Shown here: positions 33,204 through 37,599 of the stretch, piece by piece
Numbering within the stretch: position 1 is the stretch's first letter
How the letters are laid out: each line of letters starts with the position of its first letter
Source: CAZSIA01 sp045126355
GTDB taxonomy: Bacteria; Bacillota_I; Bacilli_A; Acholeplasmatales; Anaeroplasmataceae
Direction of reading: 5' to 3'
DNA: 37,599 nucleotides
Assembly: GCA_045126355.1 (NCBI GenBank)
Contig: JBGVOE010000115.1
Span: forward strand, 1-37,599
Translations under genes and position numbers: made by a program
Notes under the pieces: generated by a model
What the model saw: the letters and a program-made list of their open reading frames with translations, nothing else
The model's database searches: none
Told to the model about the DNA's origin: nothing

Positions 33204-34340
33204 TTATGCTTTATAAACTTCTTTACCTAATTTGAAGACATTTTTAACATTTAATTCTTCATCTAATAGGACTATATCAGCTAGTTTTCCAGCCTCTAAT
33301 AATCCTCTATCATTTAAATGAAGTGATTTAGCTTGGTTATATGAAGAGACTTTAGCTAATTCAATTAAAGATGCACCACAATAATTTCTTACATTTTTAA
33401 GACCTTGATTCATATATAGTGCTGAACCAGCTAAGTTACCTGCTTCTACTAGGTAGAATGCACCGTTACGATATGTACAATCTAAGTTAAATAATTGAAA
33501 CTTGTCAACTTTAGAATGTTTACCAAGTAATGCATCAGTTACAATCATAAAACGATCAGGACCTACAATCTTATAAAATGTCTTTAATGTATCTGGATGA
33601 ACATGAATACCATCACAAATACCTTCTGTATAAAGAGCATCAAAATAAAATGCCGCAGTAACAATTCCAGGATTACGATGATCATGTTTGCTCATCGCAT
33701 TGTGTGTATGTGTAATATTAGTTAGACCAGCTTTAATAGCATTTTCGATATCATCAAATGTTGCATTTGAATGACCTGCTGAAATTGTAATATTATTTTG
33801 TGTAGCGTATTTAATAAATTCTAAAGAGCCATTAACTTCAGGAGCCATTGTAATTAATCTAACGTTTTCATTAGAGGCTTCAATTAATTCTTCCAACTCT
33901 AATACATTAGGTTCTCTAATAAATGCTTCATTTTGAGCTCCTTTATAGATTTTATTAATATATGGTCCTTCCAAATGAACCCCTAGTAGGCTAGGAATAT
34001 CATTTTTAACATTATTTACAGTTTTACATACTCTTTTCATAGAGTCTAAATCTGATGTAAGTGTAGTAGCTAAAAATGATGTAATACCTTCTTCATAAAA
34101 AGCTTCTTCAATTTGTTTATAGTCAGCTTCTACTGCGTCCATAAAATCAATTCCACAGGAACCATGCGTATGAATATCAATAAAGCCCGGCATTGCAATC
34201 TTGCCTAAACCTTCTATTGCTTCTTCATTACCACAATATTTTCCACTACAGATATTTGAAATTAAACCATCTTTAACTTCAATATATCCATTTTCAATAA
34301 CTTCATTTAAAGTTACAATTTTTATATTTTTAATAATCAT
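33204..34340 (-). CDS. nagA: N-acetylglucosamine-6-phosphate deacetylase
   Basis: Cytoplasmic amidohydrolase of 378 aa that removes acetate from GlcNAc-6-P to give GlcN-6-P for NagB. The metal-binding HTHG is in GFIDIHTHGSCGIDFMDA (52-69). HLEGPYINKIYKGAQN, ISAGHSNATFDDI, THTHNAMSKHDHRNPG and the catalytic Asp in MIVTDALLG follow in family order. The length is normal. It lies 17 nt after nagB. No cre or NagR operator is recognisable upstream. Confidence 0.97.
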   Translation of the reverse strand: MIIKNIKIVTLNEVIENGYIEVKDGLISNICSGKYCGNEEAIEGLGKIAMPGFIDIHTHGSCGIDFMDAVEADYKQIEEAFYEEGITSFLATTLTSDLDSMKRVCKTVNNVKNDIPSLLGVHLEGPYINKIYKGAQNEAFIREPNVLELEELIEASNENVRLITMAPEVNGSLEFIKYATQNNITISAGHSNATFDDIENAIKAGLTNITHTHNAMSKHDHRNPGIVTAAFYFDALYTEGICDGIHVHPDTLKTFYKIVGPDRFMIVTDALLGKHSKVDKFQLFNLDCTYRNGAFYLVEAGNLAGSALYMNQGLKNVRNYCGASLIELAKVSSYNQAKSLHLNDRGLLEAGKLADIVLLDEELNVKNVFKLGKEVYKA

Positions 34341-34357
34341 TTTAAATCGCCTTCTTT

Positions 34358-35080
34358 TTATAAACCTGCAATTTCGATTTCTTTATCTACATAAACAACT
34401 ACATCAGGATGATTTTTTAAGATTGTACATGGCCAAGCTTCATTAATTTCACCACTGATTAATTGCTCAACTGCCATTTTCTTACTTTTACCTGTTGCAA
34501 TTAAAATAATCTTTTTAGCATTCATAATTGATTTTAATCCCATTGTACAAGCTTTAGTAGGCACATCTTCAATACGCTCAAAAAATCTTGCATTATCAGA
34601 AATTGTTTGTTCTGTTAATTCAGCAATATGAGTTAAAGAATCAAATGGTGTATTTGGTTCATTAAATGCGATATGTCCATCACTTCCTAAACCTAATAAT
34701 TGAATATCAATTCCACCAGCTGCTAAAATCATAGCGTCATATTCTGCCGCTTCATTATCATCTTTAACAAATCCGCTAGGAACATGAGTGTTTTCTTTAT
34801 TGATATCAATATGATTAAATAAGTTATGATTCATAAAATAACGATATGATTGATCATGATTACCATCTAATCCTAAATATTCATCTAAGTTAAATGTAGT
34901 AACATCTTTAAATGAAACTTCACCATTTTTTACAGCTTCAATAATATTTTTATAAATACCTAAAGGTGATGATCCAGTTGCTAAACCTAAAACACATTTA
35001 GGATCCTCTTTCACTTTTTCAATAAAAACTTTAGCCATTTCTTTTTCGATTTGACTTTTTTCTAAATATACAACTTTCAT
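34358..35080 (-). CDS. nagB: Glucosamine-6-phosphate deaminase
   Basis: Converts glucosamine-6-phosphate to fructose-6-phosphate and ammonia; 240 aa, the shorter Bacillota form without the E. coli allosteric C-terminal extension. Motifs: LGLATGSSPLGIYKNI (31-46), TFNLDEYLGL (62-71, catalytic Asp), LLGLGSDGHIAFNEP and CTMGLKSIMNAKKIILIATG. It is first in the operon nagB-nagA-paralogue 2. The upstream gap of about 90 bp is very AT-rich; a TATAAT is present but I see no good -35. Confidence 0.97.
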   Translation of the reverse strand: MKVVYLEKSQIEKEMAKVFIEKVKEDPKCVLGLATGSSPLGIYKNIIEAVKNGEVSFKDVTTFNLDEYLGLDGNHDQSYRYFMNHNLFNHIDINKENTHVPSGFVKDDNEAAEYDAMILAAGGIDIQLLGLGSDGHIAFNEPNTPFDSLTHIAELTEQTISDNARFFERIEDVPTKACTMGLKSIMNAKKIILIATGKSKKMAVEQLISGEINEAWPCTILKNHPDVVVYVDKEIEIAGL

Positions 35081-35169
35081 TTTACAATTCTCCTTTATAT
35101 TACAAAAAATTTATTACATACATAAAATATTATATTCTATAAAATTAAAAATAAATACTTTAAACTTTT

Positions 35170-35820
35170 TTATTCCCAAATAAATCTAAAATTAATTGAT
35201 TCTCCACCATCAACTACAATATTTTGTCCTGTACAAAATGTATTTTCCATAGTTAAAAAGTATGCCCATTTACTAATTTCATCAGTTGTAGCCCATCTTT
35301 TTAACGGTGTTTCATCCATAATTTGTTCCCATAAAACCGGATTATTGATAACACAGTTATTTAACTCAGTTAATACTCCTCCTGGGTCAAGACTATTACA
35401 TGTTGCGTTAAAGCTAGCTACTCTTAAAGCAACGTTTTTTGTATAAGAAATTACACCACCTTTACTAGCACAATATTCTGGAAATTCAGCCCCTGTATGA
35501 GCACTGGCTGAACCAATATTTAAGATTGATTTAATTTCTTTTTGAACTCCATATTTTTCAGTTATATGAATTAATGCTTTTAAATTTATATCAATATCAG
35601 CTTCATTTTGTGTTCCTGCATTATTAATTAAAATATTAACATCATCTATATTAGGTAAATTATCATAATCTCGAATATCACAAACATAATGAATATAATT
35701 AGGGTGATTTATTGATTTTTCTAACCTATCAATACCAATAACATTATGACCTTTTTCTAAAAATAATAGAGCAATACTTCTACCTATGCCTTGTGTTGTA
35801 CCTGTAATTAAAACTTTCAT
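35170..35820 (-). CDS. SDR-family oxidoreductase in the preQ1-controlled operon
   Basis: Short-chain dehydrogenase/reductase of 216 aa. It has the NAD(P)-binding TGTTQGIGR (7-15), INNAGT (65-70), and a catalytic Ser in NIGSAS with Tyr116 and Lys120 (YCASKGG). LDPGGVLTEL and GQNIVVDGGE follow. It is a little short for a classical SDR but complete. The ATG lies 4 nt after the stop of the transporter gene, behind AGGAGAA, so it should be under the same preQ1 riboswitch. The substrate is unknown. A role near queuosine-precursor metabolism is only suggested by context. Confidence 0.9.
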   Translation of the reverse strand: MKVLITGTTQGIGRSIALLFLEKGHNVIGIDRLEKSINHPNYIHYVCDIRDYDNLPNIDDVNILINNAGTQNEADIDINLKALIHITEKYGVQKEIKSILNIGSASAHTGAEFPEYCASKGGVISYTKNVALRVASFNATCNSLDPGGVLTELNNCVINNPVLWEQIMDETPLKRWATTDEISKWAYFLTMENTFCTGQNIVVDGGESINFRFIWE

Positions 35821-35824
35821 ATTA

Positions 35825-36556
35825 CTAATTCTCCTTTTTTATTAAATCTAAATATTCTTTACCTATTTTATCTTCTCTCCATCTAGATACAACTTTATAA
35901 CCAATTGGAGTAAAGATTATTTGCAAGATTAATTCTAATATCGCTCCAGTTAATGCACACATTACGCACTGTATAAATGTCCAGTAAAATCCATCCCAAT
36001 AAATAGGAGCAAAAATCATAAATACAATAACTGAGAAAATTAAATTATCTAAAAATTGTCCTACAAATGTTGAGGTATATGAAGCAACCATATATGCTTT
36101 TTTACTATTAGGATTATTTTTAAAGCTTTTAGATATAATAAAGTTTAAAAAATTATTAATCATTGCTGAAACTAAAAATGCTATTGTACTTGCCAGTAAA
36201 ATAAACCAAGTACCACCTAATATACTATTTAATTCGGTGTAATCGCTCGCACTTGATGGAATAATACTAGCTACATAAAAAATTATACAAGTTAATAAAT
36301 TAATACCTGCAGCTAAAATAGATATTTTATTTGAAGCTTTTGGTCCAAAATGCTTAGTTATTATATCCATACACATAAACGATAACCAAGATATTAAAAT
36401 ACCACCATCTAAAGCTATCCAAGATAGTTGTACTAAAGTTTTATTAGCTAATAAATTCATACAAATAACACTTACTACAAACAGTGTAACTACTAAAGTA
36501 GGAATACATCTTAAAAGAGTTTTAGTCTCTAATATTTCTCTTTTTATCCAATTCAT
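35825..36556 (-). CDS. yhhQ: Queuosine precursor transporter (YhhQ/VUT family)
   Basis: Membrane protein of 243 aa with about six hydrophobic helices. The family (COG1738, VUT/YhhQ) imports queuosine precursors. The conserved blocks LDGGILISWLSFMCMDIITKHFGPKASNKI, SAMINNFLNFIISK and GQFLDNLIFSVIVFM are visible. The start is at 36556, behind TAGGAGA located just after the riboswitch terminator. The preQ1-I riboswitch upstream supports the substrate assignment (preQ1, preQ0 or queuine). No queC-D-E-F genes are in the window, so salvage may be the main route; the rest of the genome would decide. Confidence 0.88.
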   Translation of the reverse strand: MNWIKREILETKTLLRCIPTLVVTLFVVSVICMNLLANKTLVQLSWIALDGGILISWLSFMCMDIITKHFGPKASNKISILAAGINLLTCIIFYVASIIPSSASDYTELNSILGGTWFILLASTIAFLVSAMINNFLNFIISKSFKNNPNSKKAYMVASYTSTFVGQFLDNLIFSVIVFMIFAPIYWDGFYWTFIQCVMCALTGAILELILQIIFTPIGYKVVSRWREDKIGKEYLDLIKKEN

Positions 36557-36574
36557 AATTTATAATCTCCTAAA

Positions 36575-36622
36575 ATAAAAATTCCTATTTCGAAAACCAA
36601 AAAAATAATCGCAAATAGGAAT
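36575..36622 (-). terminator. Riboswitch-controlled terminator before yhhQ
   Basis: Minus-strand ATTCCTATTT/AAATAGGAAT stem of 10 bp (36613-36622 with 36581-36590), with a loop of about 22 nt, then TTTTTATTTT. It is the expression platform of the preQ1 riboswitch and lies just upstream of the ribosome-binding site. Confidence 0.85.
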
Positions 36623-36643
36623 CAAATAATATTCATATCATTT

Positions 36644-36680
36644 CCTAGTTTTGATCACGCAGGATGGTTACGAACTGCGG
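36644..36680 (-). promoter_or_regulatory. preQ1-I riboswitch aptamer
   Basis: Minus-strand H-type pseudoknot aptamer. P1 is CGCAG (36675-36679) with CUGCG (36658-36662). The loop contains GUAACC and the 3' tail is CAAAACUAGG, matching the Thermoanaerobacter tengcongensis-like type, where AACC pairs with the final GG and the A-rich tail lies in the groove. It is followed by an intrinsic terminator, and the first gene is a YhhQ-type transporter. It should turn the operon off when preQ1 is present. Confidence 0.92.
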
Positions 36681-36701
36681 GTTTATATTTAAACCACAAT
36701 A

Positions 36702-36730
36702 ATTATAATATAATTAAATTAATAAAGCAA
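36702..36730 (-). promoter_or_regulatory. Promoter of the preQ1 riboswitch-yhhQ-SDR operon
   Basis: On the minus strand, TTGCTT (36725-36730), a 17-nt spacer and perfect TATAAT (36702-36707). It gives a start near 36695, about 15 nt before the aptamer. Confidence 0.75.
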
Positions 36731-36788
36731 TTTAAATTTAAAACAAGTTTAATTCAATTAGAAATAACTTACTATTACATTTTCTTTA

Positions 36789-37301
36789 TTACAAATCTAC
36801 ATCTTTCTTATTTATTTTATATACTAAAAGTTCTTCATTACCACTTTTATATTCTTTAATCTTCTTCATTCCAAGAGAAATTGCTGTACTATAAGAGGCA
36901 ACGTTATCTTTTGTCATATATGAATAAAGTGATTCATAATTAGTATTTTTAAAAGCCCAAGCTATAACTGCCTTCCCTGCTTCTTTACCATACCCATTTC
37001 TCCAGTACTCATGCTTAATATGATAACCTACTTCTGGTAATAATAGTCCATCTATATTTTGAATACTTAAACCACAATCACCAATAAATTGATTGTTTTC
37101 TTTTAAAATCATTGCCCAAAGTCCAAACCCATTTTTCTTATAACTATTAATACACCAATCTAACCATCTTCTACAACCATCTAAATCATATGGTTTTTCA
37201 TAATGACTCATTGTAATCGGATTTGAAATTAAAGAACATAAATCATCAAAATCATCTTGAGTTAATTCTCTTAAAATTAATCTTTGTGTTTCAATTACCA
37301 T
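36789..37301 (-). CDS. GNAT-family N-acetyltransferase (RimJ/RimL-like)
   Basis: Acetyl-CoA-dependent acetyltransferase of 170 aa; the substrate is unknown. It begins ETQRLILRELTQDDFDDL, the typical RimJ/RimL opening, and has IGDCGLSIQ and EVGYHIKHEYWRNGYGKEAGKAVIAWAF, which contains the acetyl-CoA pyrophosphate loop (R-x-x-G-x-G/A variant RNGYGKEA). The YSYMTKDNVASYSTAISLGMKKIKEY block ends the fold. The start follows AGAAGTGAT. It lies between the preQ1 operon and the transposon end; there is no obvious operon partner. Confidence 0.92.
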   Translation of the reverse strand: MVIETQRLILRELTQDDFDDLCSLISNPITMSHYEKPYDLDGCRRWLDWCINSYKKNGFGLWAMILKENNQFIGDCGLSIQNIDGLLLPEVGYHIKHEYWRNGYGKEAGKAVIAWAFKNTNYESLYSYMTKDNVASYSTAISLGMKKIKEYKSGNEELLVYKINKKDVDL

Positions 37302-37384
37302 AATATCACTTCTTCCATGTTTTCATTTTACAAAATAAAATAGTAAATTTAAAGATAAAAAGTGATTTGAACTTAATCAAACCA

Positions 37385-37480
37385 GTGAACTACTCACCTA
37401 TTGAATAAGTGAGCTTCTAGGTGAAAACTTGCGTTTTCTACCTATAGGACAGTTCCTGCCCAATACTGCTACTATAGCTA
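37385..37480 (-). ncRNA. Candidate omega RNA (reRNA) scaffold of the TnpB element
   Basis: Three consecutive hairpins on the minus strand after tnpB: GGGCAG-GAA-CUGUCC, AGGU(A)GAAAAC-GCAA-GUUUUC-ACCU, and the terminal CUCACUUAUU/AAUAGGUGAG. They end at the element's TTCAC boundary. In known systems the RNA overlaps the 3' end of tnpB and its guide is the flanking host DNA, here the sequence starting TGGTTTGATTAAG at 37384 and reading toward lower coordinates. The 5' end is not known. Confidence 0.65.
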
Positions 37481-37599
37481 TTAGCTTCTAGTTACACAGA
37501 TACATATTTTTCTTGGATTACTTAATCCTTTACACATCATATCTATTGATGTGTTTTTTTCTTGTGCGTATAATCTCATAATATTATAAGCACCACCAC
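37481..37599 (-). CDS. tnpB: Probable TnpB RNA-guided nuclease, C-terminal fragment
   Basis: Partial frame: 38 codons then TAA at 37481, open to the window edge. The visible part begins GGAYNIMRLYAQEKN and ends ICVTRS. An N-[IM]-x3-Y pattern after the last catalytic Asp is common in TnpB tails (for example the NAAKN/NM type), but the RuvC residues and zinc finger lie outside the window. The call rests mostly on the right-end and omega-RNA-like structure that follows. It could also be a decayed copy. Confidence 0.55.
   Translation of the reverse strand, partial: GGAYNIMRLYAQEKNTSIDMMCKGLSNPRKICICVTRS

Larger units (their letters stand above)
37385..37599 (-). mobile_element. Right end of an IS200/IS605-type (TnpB) element, truncated by the window edge
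   Basis: On the minus strand, the region after the predicted tnpB stop carries a run of hairpins that ends in AGAAGC, a stem CTCAC...GTGAG (37393-37413) and GTAGTTCAC (37385-37393), a very typical right end of IS200/IS605/IS1341 elements in Bacillota. The probable element boundary is at TTCAC (37385-37389). The left end, any tnpA and most of tnpB lie beyond the window. Confidence 0.75.

Noticed and set aside
34201..35170. NagR/cre operator before nagB
   Set aside because: The upstream gap is nearly pure A/T and does not contain a match to the cre consensus or an obvious inverted repeat.

Overview
The window is AT-rich Bacillota-type chromosome. Every gene I accept lies on the minus strand, so the text order is the reverse of the transcription order. 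The gene set (HrcA/CIRCE heat-shock operon, T-box, preQ1-I riboswitch, type B-like RNase P RNA, lepA, pnp-rpsO, mutS2, YlbL-like protease) and the low GC suggest a low-GC Bacillota near the Erysipelotrichia/Mollicutes branch of Bacilli. Two ABC genes end in TGA in tightly overlapping arrangements, so TGA is read as stop and the code is the standard bacterial one, not the Mycoplasma code. The species cannot be named from the sequence alone.

Layout from low to high coordinate. 3-1919: a complete-looking group II intron with its reverse transcriptase, inserted just downstream of the terminator of an aldo/keto reductase gene (1983-3098). 3196-5037: lepA. 5160-7679: a three-gene NitT/TauT-type ABC importer. 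7784-8124: RNase P RNA with a near-consensus promoter. 8160-9203: a lone PTS EIIC/PfoR-like membrane protein. 9324-12013: pnp and rpsO. 12139-19380: a long, closely packed operon (in transcription order dCMP deaminase, YlbL-like protease, small membrane protein, rluD, mutS2, truB, ribF, c-di-AMP receptor darA). 19477-20970: a lipid kinase and lspA. 21057-23931: a T-box-controlled hisS-aspS operon. 23983-26566: a membrane protein, rsmE and mtaB. 26656-31349: hrcA-grpE-dnaK-dnaJ behind two CIRCE operators. 31406-31969: efp. 32122-35080: two paralogous YbjN-like small proteins, the second in an operon with nagB-nagA. 35170-36730: a preQ1-I riboswitch upstream of a queuosine-precursor transporter and an SDR oxidoreductase. 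36789-37301: a GNAT acetyltransferase. 37385-37599: the right end of an IS200/IS605-type element with the tail of a probable tnpB and its omega-RNA region, cut by the window edge.

Most of the window is housekeeping: translation (lepA, efp, rpsO, hisS, aspS), RNA modification and decay (truB, rluD, rsmE, mtaB, pnp, rnpB), protein folding, amino-sugar catabolism and signalling. The points most worth a second look are the two RNA-centred mobile elements at the window edges, the T-box whose specifier and acceptor-pairing bases point to tRNA-Asp although hisS is the first gene, the archaeal-type AspRS, the preQ1-linked SDR, the EF-P with an unusual loop, and the paralogous YbjN-like pair.
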